Shown: one piece after another, positions 1 through 11,400 of the stretch
Numbering within the stretch: position 1 is the first letter of the stretch
Layout of the letters: each line of letters begins with the position of its first letter
DNA from: Mantamonas sphyraenae
Lineage: Eukaryota > CRuMs > Mantamonadidae
NCBI GenBank assembly: GCA_026936335.1
Contig: JAPMXV010000054.1
Location: 1-64,000, forward strand
DNA length: 64,000 nucleotides
Direction of reading: 5' to 3'
Notes under the pieces: generated by a model
What the model was told of the DNA's origin: nothing
What the model saw: only the letters and a program-made list of their open reading frames with translations
Database searches by the model: none
Position numbers and translations under genes: made by a program

Positions 1-133
1 ACCCTAACCTAACCCTAACCCTAACCCTAACCCTAACCCTAACCCTAACCCTAACCCTAACCCTAACCCTAACCCTAACCCTAACCCTAACCCTAACCCT
101 AACCCTAACCCTAACCCTAACCCTAACCCTAAC
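1..133. repeat. Telomeric repeat array (CCCTAA)n
   Basis: The window opens with about 22 copies of CCCTAA, which is TTAGGG on the other strand. One unit near base 5 is short by a C; the rest are perfect. The array runs C-rich 5' to 3' from base 1, so this is the left end of a chromosome. TTAGGG is the telomere type of animals, fungi and many other eukaryotes. Confidence 0.97.
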
Positions 134-453
134 GCTTAATCAGTAACCCATCCTAACCCCATCCCTACCCCCAACCCTAACCCTATTCGTTGTTGTGTTC
201 GTTGATATGATGAGTCCGGTCTAGGTCAAGTGAGTTGTGATTGTGCTTGCTGGCGGGGTGGCTGAGTTGGGTGGTGACATGGGGCAGTGGGCATTGGGTG
301 GGAGTGGAATTGTTGCTGGTGATTGGCCGCCGTCTTGCAACGCCGCGCAGTCAGCACTGCCCATCCGCCTTCAACCAAAACATCACCAACACCCACCACA
401 CCCTCCACTAGTCCAACACAATCCACATACACTCCTGTACTACCACCACCATC
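134..453. other. Telomere-adjacent degenerate repeats and 5' leader of the first gene
   Basis: Bases 134-186 hold degenerate telomere-like units (CCTAACCCC, CCCTACCCCC) that merge into unique sequence. From about 355 the sequence matches the region upstream of the second family copy (from about 4275), so the duplicated unit starts inside this stretch. I see no separate gene here. The first well-placed start codon is at 454. Confidence 0.7.
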
Positions 454-3400
454 ATGGACAAAGACTATTCAAGCACTCCGAAGCAGCAACACACACCCAA
501 CACCTACCCAGCGTGCGTTCTGCCTTCCACGCCGTTTTCTGACTGCCCGCTCCTCCCGCTTCCCTGCCTCCTCCATGCCTCCGTTGCTTCCCTGCACTCC
601 TCGTCTGCATCTCCCCTTCCCCATCACCACCGCTGCTACCTCCTGCGCTCTTCTCCGATCCCGTCTCCCCTGTCACTGCCCTCCCCGTTGCCAGTTTCCC
701 GGTCTGCCAATCTCCTCCGTTTTCCCCTCTTTGCTCGTTCCAGCCTCCCTTCACCCCCGCTTCTGCTCTGACGCCGTCCATTCCACCTTCCGCTCACCGT
801 TCCCACCCCGCCCTCATCCTCTCCGTCTCCCCTACAGCTACGGGTACATGGTCCCTCCCATGGCTGCCCAGCCGTTTCCGAATATGCTGCCCGTCTCTGG
901 CGTACAAAACCCGTACCAGCACCCCCAACCACCCATCATCTGGGTCCCTGTCAACACCCATCCCCAGCAGCAGCACGCGTATGCTCATCAGGGCCAACCA
1001 TACTACGCCTGCCCTCCTCCGCCGCCTCCTCTGCCGCGACAAACCGCCCAGATGCACTTCGCTCAGCCTCCGTTGCACCCTCCGCCTGCTCAACCCACCA
1101 CAAACCACAACCGCGTCCCCAAACGGATCAGTCCTGCCTTTGTTGGCATCACACGGACCACATCCACCACCACATCGTCGTCCTCCTCCCACCAGGCCAC
1201 ACGGCAGACTGGAGACAGCGACGACGACGACGCAGACCAGGACGCACACATACTTGACACCGGCGACGTGGATGACCTGATGTTCCTGAACTTTGGCCAC
1301 CGTGAACCACGGTCAAACTCCAGCAACACAGAGTGGATGGCCAGCTCATGGATGGAGGTGTACGATGAAGACGGCGAGGCAAACGACGCAACCCAGCAGC
1401 ACGTGGACGACGAGTTGGAAACTCAGGGCGCACTCAGCTTCGCAGACACTGGTGACGCCATGGATGAGGAGTACATGCCGCAAGACGACAGCGACGATGA
1501 CATAGACGAGTTGGAGCAGGTGGACAGGGACGAATGGCAGCCGAGACACACAAGTGGAGGCCACAGACGAGGCAGAGACCACAACATCCGACGTACTGTT
1601 TCACAACAGACGAAAGGCAGCGGACAGCGCAGGCGCAGGGTCACGGCTGGCAGCGGCACAGAGACAGGAACGTCGAGCACACGGGCAAGGAGGGCCAAGA
1701 ACGGAGACAACGGCGCACGGAAGAACGCACGCGATGACAAGACGAACGAGTTGCCAAATGGGGTTGTGCGCAAAGGGTGGTCGCGGCACCGGCGCAGTGA
1801 CGAGCGCAGCCACAGCAACAAGAAGGAGCACACGGCACTGCTGAACCACATGCACACTCTGGCCAACGAGCATCCCCTCGACAACATCACCGACCTCATG
1901 ACCCTGCAGGCGCGTGTTGTGGTCTGCCATGGCACCACGACCACGCTGGTCCGACAGATTCAGCTCGCTCTGGGCAACATTCCCCTCTCCCAGGGCGACA
2001 TGGCCTTCTGCCTCACCCTTCTCGGCCGTGACATGGATCAACAGGCGTGCAGCCAGGCCATCATCAACGCTGGTCTGGCCATGGGTGTGACAAAGGCTGG
2101 GTTGAAGGTGTGCTGGCTGGAGGAGCCACACGACCACGGCGACCCCAACTACGCCCTCCTCCACCTCATCATGACACAGATGGACACTCTTGGCAACAGG
2201 CCCCATCCCACCACCTGGAAGGAGCACAAGCAGACCCAGCTGTTGCTGCAGGAAGCACGACGCCCTGCTGACAACAACAGCGACCCACACTGGACACAAT
2301 GCGACTACGACCACCACCTCACCACCGCCAAGGTGGACAAGTGGCACCCTGAGTCTGTGCGAAGTGGCTGGAACGGTTCCAACCACGACGAGCGAGGCAG
2401 CTGCACGGCGCGGGAGTTCCAGACGCTGCTGGTACACATGAAGGCACGCGCAGCCAAGCACCCTCACCATCAGCACACACACGAGCAACATGCACTGCGT
2501 GAGCTGATCAACAACGGCAGCATGCATTCCCTGGTGCGACACATCATCCTGGCGCTGGGCAACGTTGGCGTGCCGCCCGTCGACCTGGCCTTCTTTGTCC
2601 GCCTCCTCAGGCCACACCTCACCTACAAGCAGTTGCAACCTGCCATCGGCAACACACTCGCCCGTGGCGTCACCTCCCTCAACCTCAAGATCGCCTGGCT
2701 CGACAAATCCAAACCCAGCGACGCCACACTGCACACCCTCCTCCACACCCTCATCGACCGCATCACACCCCACATCACCACCCGTCCCACCACAGTCGAC
2801 GCCGTCAACACCCTTGACATCCCAGAGCTCGTTCTGACCAAGCCGACAACGGAGGAGGTGATGGCCGTGGAGGATGGACTGCCAGATGGCGTTGTGAGCT
2901 GTGGCTGGTCAACATGGCGCAAGAGCGAGCGCAGCCACAGCAACAAGAAGGAGCACACGGCACTGCTGAAGCACATGCACACCCTGGCCAATGAGCATTT
3001 CATCGACGACATCCCAGATCTTATGACCCTGCAGGCGCGTGTTGTGGTTTGCCATGGCACCCTGAGCACGCTGGTCCGACAGATTCAGCTCGGTCTGGGC
3101 AACATTCCCCTCTCCCAGGGCGACATGGCCCTCTGCCTCACCCTTCTCGGCCATGATGTGGATCAACAGACGTGCAGCCTTGCCATCCACGACGCTGGTC
3201 TGGCCAGGGGTGTGACAAAGACTGGGTTGAAGGTGTGCTGGCTGAAGGAGCCACACGACCACGGCGACCCCAACTACGCCCTCCTCCACCTCATCATGAC
3301 AGAGATGGACACTTTTGGCAACAGGCCCCATCCCACCACCTGGAAGCAGCACGAGAAAACTCAGCTGCGGCTGCAGGAAGCACGACGCCCTGCTGACAAC

Positions 3401-4075
3401 GACAGCGACCCACACTGGACACAATGCGACTACGACCACCACCTCACCACCATCAAGGTGGACGAGTGGCATCCAGAGTCTGTGCGCAGTGGCTGGAGCA
3501 GTGCCAATCACGGCGACGAGCGTGGCAGCTGCACGGAGCGGGAGTTCCAGACGCTGCTGGCACACATGAAGGCACGCGCAGCCAAGCACCCTCTCCATCA
3601 GCACGCCCACGAGCAACATGCACTGCGTGAGCTGATCAACAACGGCAGCATGCATTCCCTGGTGCGACACATCATCCTGGCGCTGGGCAACGTTGGCGTG
3701 CCATCTGTCGACCTGGCCTTCTTTGCCCGCCTCCTTAGACCACACCTCACCTACCATCAGGTACTATGTGCCACCAGCAACACCCTTACCCGCGGCGTCA
3801 CCTCCCTCTCCCTCAAGATCGCCTGGCTCGACAACCCCAAACCCAGCGACGCCACACTGCACACCCTCCTCCACACCCTCATCGACCGCATCACACCCCA
3901 CATCACCACCCGGCCCACCACCACACACGCCGTAAACGCCTACCCCATCCCCTCCTCTACCATGCCCAAGCGCAAAGACCCTTCCTCCTCCTCCTCCTCC
4001 TCCTCCTCCTCCTCCTCCTCCTCCTCCTCCTCCTCCTCCTCCTCCTCCTCCTCCAAACGCCAGCGCCTCGAATGA
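454..4075 (+). CDS. Telomere-proximal repeat-module protein A (unrecognised family)
   Basis: I infer two exons, 454-512 and 838-4075, giving 1098 residues. The ATG at 454 is conserved in copy B in a CCACCATGG-like context. The GTGCGT donor at 513 and CTACAG acceptor at 837 are also conserved, and splicing joins PNTYPA to YGYMVPP in frame. The protein has a Pro/Gln/Tyr-rich N-terminus and an acidic Asp/Glu stretch (about residues 150-300). Four homologous modules of about 165 residues follow, starting near residues 328, 525, 704 and 900. Each has a GW start, an LALGN motif, GVT..LK..WL and a LLH-x-L end. Modules 1 and 3 are one subtype, 2 and 4 the other. The tail is a poly-Ser run encoded by (TCC)n followed by KRQRLE, which looks like a nuclear localisation signal. 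I recognise no known domain. A nuclear role is inferred only from the tail and acidic region. Confidence 0.72.
3983..4054 (+). repeat. (TCC)n microsatellite encoding poly-Ser
   Basis: About 24 uninterrupted TCC codons sit just before the KRQRLE end of protein A. Copy B has a shorter run (about 6770-6801) and the remnant near 21450 only a few, so tract length varies between copies, as expected from slippage. Similar TCC runs occur near 43400 and 46940. Confidence 0.9.
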
Positions 4076-4100
4076 ACCAGCCCTTCATTCTGTCACCCTA

Positions 4101-4278
4101 CCCTCCCCACCCACCCAATCACCCTCTCCAGCACCTCATCTGTCAGTGTCACCCACCCTCCCCACCCTCTCTCCTCCACATACGCCTCCATCCCATCTCA
4201 CCCAAACATCCCCTCCCTCCCTTCCCCATTCATCACCAACGCCGTCCCTTTAGCCTCGTCCCCCTGTGCACCCCACCC
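4101..4278 (-). pseudogene. Remnant of an LRR/ankyrin family C-terminal module
   Basis: On the minus strand this stretch translates, with one stop and several changes, to the last about 60 residues of the L1-L8 family: ALVMNGE, a degraded MF(E)CGGMEAYVEE, then GWVTL(T)DEV(L)ERVIGWVG. It is cut off upstream exactly where the duplicated leader of copy B begins (about 4275). Its position directly after the stop of protein A repeats the arrangement near 21.5 kb, where an A/B-type tail abuts gene L2. This suggests the two families were duplicated as one block. Confidence 0.8.
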
Positions 4279-4369
4279 ATCCGCCTTCAACCAAAATATC
4301 ACCAACACCCACAACACCCTCCACCTGTCGAACACAATCCTCATACACTCCAATACCACCACCACCACC

Positions 4370-6822
4370 ATGGACAAAGACTACTCGAGCACTCCTAAGC
4401 AACAAAACACACCCAACACCTACCCAGCGTGCGTTCTGCCTTCCACTCCGATTTCTGACTGCCCGCTTCTCCCGCTTTCATGCCTCCTCCATGCCACCGT
4501 CGCTTCCCTGCACTCCTCCCCTGCATCTCCACTTCCCCATCACCACTGTTGCTGCCTTCACCGCTCTTCTCCGATCCCCTCCCCCCCGCCACTGCCCTCC
4601 CCGTTGCCAGTTTCCCCGTCTGCCAATCTCCCCCGTTTCCCTCTTTGCTCGTTCCAGCCTACCTCCTCCCCGCTTCTGCGCTGACGCCGTCCATTCCGCC
4701 TTCCGCTCACCGTTCACATCCCGCCCTGCCCCTCCCCGTCTCCCCCACAGCTACGGGTATATGGTCGCTCCCATGGCTGCCCAGCCGTTCCCGAACATGC
4801 TGCCCGTCTCTGGCGTACAAAACCCGTACCAGCATCCACAACCACCCATCATCTGGGTCCCTGTCAACACCTACCCGCAGCAGCACACCGCATATGCTCA
4901 TCAGGGCCACCCATACTACGCCTATCTTCCTCCGCCGCCTCCCCAACCGCGACAAACCGCCCAGATGCACTTTGCTCAGCCTCCGTCGTACCCTCCGCCT
5001 GCTCAACCCACCACAAACCACAACTGCGTCCCCAAACGCATCAGCCCTGCCTTTGTCGGCATCACACGGACCACTTCCACCACCACATCGTCGTCCTCCG
5101 CCCACCAGGCCACACGGCAGACTGGAGACAGCGAAGACGACGACGCCGACCAGGACACACACACACAAGACACCGGCGACGTGGAGGACCTGATGTTCCT
5201 GAACTTTGGCCACCGTGAACCACGGTCAATCTCCAGCAACTCAGAGTGGATGACCAGCTCATGGATGGAGGCGTACGACGAAGACGGCGAGGCAAACAAC
5301 GCATCCCAGCAGCCCGTGGACGACGAGATGGAAACTCAGGGCCCACTCTTCATTGCAGAGACTGGTGCTGCCATGGATGAGGAGTGCATGCCGCAAGACG
5401 ACAGCGACGACGACGCAGACGACATGGAACAGGAGCACACGGACGAATGGCAGCCGAGACACACAGGTAGAGGCCACAGACGAGGCAGAGACCACACCAG
5501 CCAACGCACCGGTCCACAAACGATGAAAGGCAGCGGACAGCGCAGGCTCAGGGTCACGCCTGGCAGTGGCACAGAGACAGGAACGTCGAGCACACGGGCA
5601 AGAAGGGCCAAGAATGGAGACAACAGCGCACGGAAGAAAGCAAGCGTGGACAAGACCATTAAGTTGCCAGATGATGTTGAGCGCAAAGGGTGGACAAAGG
5701 GACCCAGCGACGAGCGCAGCCACTGCAACAAGAAGGAGCACACGGCACTGCTGAACCACATGCACACCCTGGCCAACGAGCATCCCATCGACGACATCCC
5801 TCGACCTGGTGACCCTGCAGGCGCGTGTTGTGGTCTGCCATGGTACCCTGACCACGCTGGTCCGACAGATTCAGCACGCTCTGGGCAACATTCCCCTCTC
5901 CCAGGGCGACATGGCACTCTGCCTAACCCTTCTCGGCCGTGACGTGGATCAACACGCGTGCAGTGCTGCCATCCAGAACGCTGGTCTGGCCATGGGTGTG
6001 ACAAAGGCTGGGTTGAAGGTGTGCTGGCTGGAGGAGCCACACGACCACGGCGACCCCAACTACGCCCTCCTCCACCTGCTTATGACAGAGATGGACACCC
6101 TCGGCAACAGGCCCCATCCCACCAGCTGGAAGGAGCACGAGCAGACTCAACTGTGGCTGCAGAAAGCACGACGCCCCGCTGACAACGACAGCGACCCACA
6201 CTGGACACAATGCGACTACGACCACCACCTCACCACAACCAATGTGAGACAATGGCATCCTGAGTCTGTGCGCAGTGGCTGGGCAAAGTACAGTCCCAGC
6301 GACGAGCGAGGCAGCTGCACGGCGCGGGAGTTCCAGACGCTGCTGGCACACATGAAGGCACGCGCAGCCCAGCACCCTCGCCATCAGCACACACACGAGC
6401 ACCAGGCACTGCGTGATCTGATCAACAACGGCAATCTGCTGTCCCTGGTGCGACACGTCATCCTGGCGCTGGGCAACGTTGCCGTGCCGCCTGTCGACCT
6501 GGCCTTCTTTGTTCGCCTCCTCAGGCCACGCCTCACCTACCAGCATGTGCAAAATGCCATCAGCGCCACCCTCAATCGTGGCGTCACCTCCCTCTCCCTC
6601 AAGATCGCCTTGCTCGACAACCCCAAACCCAGCGACGCCACTCTGCACACACTCCTCCACACCCTCATCGACCGTATCACTCCCCACATCACCACCCGCC
6701 CCACCACCCCTGCACTCGTCAACGCCTACCCCATCCCCTCCTTCACCCTGCCCAAGCGCAAAGACCTTTCCTCCTCCTCCTCCTCCTCCTCCTCCTCCTC
6801 CAAACGCCAACGCCTCGAATGA
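4370..6822 (+). CDS. Repeat-module protein B, shorter paralog of A, frame-disrupted
   Basis: This is a tandem paralog of A with the same exon plan: exon 1 at 4370-4428, a 322-nt GTGCGT...CCACAG intron, and exon 2 from 4751. It has one pair of modules instead of two, a shorter poly-Ser run and the same KRQRLE end. The frame breaks near 5800. Against copy A, the stretch between DDI and LMTLQ has one extra base, so translation from the start would stop at 5942, while homology continues in another frame to 6822. Removing one base would give about 709 residues. It could be a young pseudogene or a sequencing error. The high identity to A shows a recent duplication. Confidence 0.65.
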
Positions 6823-6965
6823 ACACTTTCACTCACAATACCCAACTACCCTCCCATACCCCTCCCGTTGTGGAATGCCTCTTCCAACTCCTCCTGCACG
6901 TGGCGGGCAGACTCGGTTCCACCACCAAAAACTTCGGCACCGCGCCTCCCTGACCAACCACACAC

Positions 6966-8268
6966 ATGAGCCAACCCATCGACAACCGCAAGCGTGAACG
7001 CCCCACCACCACCATCACCACCACCACTACATCCTCCCTTGACACAAAACGCCAGCGAGTCGACTCGCCCCAGCCACTTGATCTGGACGGGTACGGTCTT
7101 TTTGCAACACCCATCGATGCTGTGCGCAGTGGCAATCACCTTGTTGTCCAAAGTGCCAACATCCACCCGGAGAACCTGGACGACTTTTCTCTCCCGTCCC
7201 CAACCTCCCCAAGCACTTCTTCCTCCACAGACCCCCTTGCCGAAGAGTTTTCCCAAATCATGGGATACATCACCGCCGCCGTCGACGCCATAGGCGGCTC
7301 CACGGATGGATTCGATGTTCTCAAACACACCACACACGTGTTTGTCGCAACCTCCCAAGACAACTTTGACGAAATCTCCAAACTCATCTCTTCCACCTTT
7401 CCAGACCCAGTCCCACCCTTCACCTGCATCAAAACTCCTCTGCCTCCAAATACCACCCTTTGCGTCGATGTGGAGCTTGACAAGCGCCGAGGATCCCCTC
7501 TCGACGTGCAGACACTCGGTGGAATCCAAGGCCACGGGTCCTCTTTGGAAGAGCAGTGCACATCTGTCTGGGAGGATCTCAGCGCGCAGCTCAAAGACAA
7601 CATGGACCGTTGCGTCCGCCATGTTGTCCACGTCCGCCGTCTGTCCTATGCCAGCACGCTCAAGTCGTCTTGGGCGTCCTTCTGCAACAAACACTCGATC
7701 AAGCCCGTCGTCGACCCTCTCTGGATCGTTTCGCAGGTTACCGCGCTTCCAAACAACGCATCCGTCCAAATCCAAAACCACTGCACTCTCCGCATCCGTC
7801 TCCGCCGACCGCGTCCATCGAGAAGGACCTGTGTCGGCCCAGTCGACCGACGAGCAAAGCAAGGACAACCAAGCCCATGCTGTGGTCCTCCACACCGCTG
7901 GCGACAATCCTTCACTCCACACTGTCTGGCTCCAACTCGACATCGGTGCCCCCTGTGGCCACATGGGTGACTTTGTTGAGTGCAATGTCAACAAGACGCT
8001 CGAGGCCCTGCCCGTCTCCCGCGACCTTGACTCCAGCACCATCTGCAGTGGCTACGTCTACGCCTACAGCGACATCTCAATCGCTTCCTTTGCTGTCCGT
8101 GACGGCATCTGCGAGACCCTTCTCGGAACCCGTTGGCTCACCTCCTCCTCCAACTCCGCCCCGTCCTTATTCTTCTCCGAAGACGACCTCACTCCTGTGA
8201 CCTACCTTGCCGTCGAAGCCATCCCTGACGACCGTCATTCGACTCTGGATGCCATCTGGCACATATAA
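6966..8268 (+). CDS. Unrecognised protein with KRQR motif
   Basis: The ATG at 6966 opens a 257-codon frame that continues in another frame after a candidate intron, 7737-7842 (GTTACC...GCCCAG, 106 nt, phase 0). Splicing gives 398 residues. The acceptor lacks a good pyrimidine tract, so a frameshift is the alternative. The N-terminus is Thr-rich and basic, with a KRQRVDSP motif near residue 30 that resembles a nuclear localisation signal and the tails of neighbouring families. The rest looks globular, with Trp-containing segments (KSSWASFCNKH, VWLQLDIG), but matches no family I know. The upstream gene ends 143 bp away on the same strand. Confidence 0.55.
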
Positions 8269-8469
8269 ACCGCCCCATGCGCCGCTGCTTCATTTCAGGT
8301 TTTGTCCCAACCGATTGTCGATTGTGGAGAGGTCCATGCACGGTAACTCACACACTGAACTGACTTCCAGACACTCATTACTCATCGTGACAACCTGGAT
8401 ACGTTCAACGCGCACAGGTTGAGTTCTCTGACCTGCCGCACCTCCACACAAGCAAACGAGCCAGATACA

Positions 8470-11400
8470 ATGCACAGGGCCCTCGCTGCAGGTATCGTGG
8501 TCGTTTTGTTCCTCCTTCCTGTGCTCCTGGAGGAGGTGGACGCAAGTTGCGAGCAACGTGACCAGCTCAGTGCGCTGGCAACCGCGTTGGGCGAATCACC
8601 AGACAAAACGCAGTGCTTCTGCACGTGGCAGAGTTTGGGTGTGACGTGCAACAGAACTGCACCAGGTTTCAATAGCTCCGATCCGTGCTGTGGCGTCGAG
8701 TTTGTACAGTTGGGCGTGATTCGATACGGAGGGGACGTGTCCAAGGACGCGTTGGCCCTCTTGCCCAACATCACAGGATTTGAACGAGTCAGCTTCTTGT
8801 CAGTGACGTTTGCAGCCGCACCCACGGTCCTTTGCACTATGCAATCACTCATTGGGGTTACCTTGGCAAACGTTGGTCACACAAACATTCCTCAGTGTCT
8901 TGGGAACCTCACTGCACTCCAGGAGCTCAGTTTGTCGGACAATAAGTTGACGTCTCTGCCCTCATTCATCGGCACCCTCACCAATCTCACGTCATTGTAC
9001 GTGTCCTACAATCAGCTGACGACACTTCCTGACTCCATCTCGTCCCTCACCAAGCTCTCATCACTGGACGTGTCCTCCAATCAACTGACGACACCCCCTG
9101 ACTCCATCTCGTCCCTCACCAATCTCACGTCATTGTACGTGTCCTACAATCAGCTGACGACACTTCCTGACTCCATCTCGTCCCTCACCAAGCTCTCATC
9201 ACTGGACGTGTCCTCCAATCAGCTGACGACACTCCCTGACTCCATCTCGTCCCTCACCAAGCTCTCATCACTGGACGTGTCCTCCAATCAACTGACGACA
9301 CTCCCTGACTCCATCTCGTCCCTCACCAAGCTCACGTCCCTGTCCGTGTTCAACAATCAGCTGAAGGCACTCCCAGACTCCATCTCGTCCCTTACCAAGC
9401 TCAAGTCGTTGGAGGTGTCGCGCAATCAGCTGACGTTACTCCCTGACTCCATCTGGTCCCTCACCAATCTCACGTCATTGGACGTGTCGCGCAATCAGCT
9501 GGAGTCACTCCCTGACTCCATCTGGTCCCTCACCAATCTCACGTCATTGGACCTGTCGCGCAATCAGCTGACGTTACTCCCTGACTCCATCTGGTCCCTC
9601 ACCAAGCTCACGTCACTGGACGTGTCCTCCAACCAGCTGTCGACACTGCCTGCCTCCATTTCGTCCCTCACCCAGCTCATGGGGTTGATTCTGTCCAACA
9701 ATCCGCTGGCCTCGTTTCCCGACTTTGCATCGTTGAATCACCTCTCTGAGCTGGGTCTGTCCAACACCCGGCTATCAACGTTTCCCGAGTCCATTCTATC
9801 CCTCAAGGACCTTACAACACTGTATTTGTCCAACAACCACCTGAGATCCGTGCCGGTAGCAATTGGCAGCCTATCGCAACTTCGCGAAGTGCACCTGTCG
9901 TCCAACAAGCTCGAGTCGCTCCCCTCCTCCATTGGGAACCTCACTAAGCTATCAAAACTGTGCTTGTCGCAGAATCACCTGACGTCAGTGTCCTTCCTTG
10001 GGCAGTTTCACAGCATGAAAGCGTTGGATTTGTCCCGCAACCAGCTCACAATGCTTCCTTCCTCCATCGGTGCTCTGTCCCAGATGACAAGTTTGGACGT
10101 GTCCAACAACCTCCTGCCCTCGCTCCCAGAATCCATTGCCAACTGCACCGAGCTCACGAAACTGGATGTGTCCAACAACGTGCTCACCTCGCTGCCGCCC
10201 CTCTTTGGCAACATCCCCTCGCTCATCACTCTGGATGTGTCCAACAACGTGCTCACCTCGCTGCCGCCCGTCTTTGGCAACTTCACCTTGCTCCGCACTC
10301 TGGATCTGTCCAACAACGAGCTCGCGTCGTTGCCGTCCCCCTTTGGCAACTTCCCCTCGCTCACCACTCTGGATGTGTCCAACAACGTGCTCACCTCGCT
10401 GCCGCCCGTCTTTGGCAACTTCCCCAAGCTCACAACTCTGGATGTGTCCAACAACGTGCTCACCTCGCTGCCGCCCTTCTTTGGCAACTTCCCCAAGCTC
10501 ACAACTCTGGATGTGTCCAACAACGTGCTCACCTCGCTGCCGCCTCTGTTTGGCAACTTAACCAAGCTCACAACTCTGGATGTGTCCAACAACAAGCTTT
10601 CCGAGCTCCCCTCAACAATCGGCTCCTTGACGGCCGTTGCTTCGCTGGACGCGTCCTTCAACCAGCTTCGTTCCATCCCTCCAACCATCAAGTCGATGGT
10701 AGCACTTGTCACCCTCAACCTGGACAACAACCAGCTCGGGAGCCTCGCGTCCGGTCTGGGTGCCCTCCCTCAGCTGCGTCGCTGAAGCTTTCCCACAACA
10801 ACCTTTCCACCTTCTCCGTCCCTCCCAAACATTTCCAGAAGCTCCTTTTGCTGTCGATGTCGCACAACGGCATCTCTTCCGTGCAGAATCTCAACGGGAT
10901 GGCACAGTGCACCACTCTGGATCTTTCAAACAACAAGCTCACTTCACTTCCACCCCTCCCTGAACCCCTAACAACGCTACGCCTCGACAACAACAACATC
11001 CAGCACGGCATCGCGAACATTCTCCCGTCCAGTCTGGTGAACCTCCACGTGGCAAACAACCAGCTCCCAAAGCTAGTATTTTCCGCCGCCTTTCCCAGCC
11101 TCCGCCTCCTCGACCTCTCCAATAACCCACATGCCACGGGCGACGTCTCTGTCATGCATCTACCGTCCCTGGAGACTCTCAAGTTGTACAACACCAGCCT
11201 CGGTGGCTCCATGTCTGCGTGGCGAGATCTGAACAACCTCCAGCGCCTGGACATCCACAACACGTTGATAGGTGGCAGCTTCCCGCCCGCCATGCGTGCC
11301 AGTCGCTCTTTGTGGTACGTGGACGTGCGCAACACGTCGACCGCGCTGGCTGGAGGCGAGGTCAATTTCCTGCGACCGTCGCCAACAAACCAGAACCAGT

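Noticed and set aside
207-220. Hammerhead-ribozyme-like core (ATGATGAGTCCGGT)
   Set aside because: It lacks the C before TGATGAG, and no GGAC-GAAAC partner or stem follows within reach. I consider it chance.
1601-2773. Long minus-strand open frame opposite protein A modules
   Set aside because: It mirrors the repeat modules on the opposite strand, recurs at 2909-3757 and 5923-6810 for the same reason, and has no domain or start context of its own.
3983-4054. TCC run considered as a regulatory or integration site
   Set aside because: It is in frame as poly-Ser in every copy and in other genes, so slippage in a coding run explains it.
10008-10730. 240-codon minus-strand frame inside the LRR receptor
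   Set aside because: It is the complement of the near-identical LRR repeats; repetition keeps shadow frames open.
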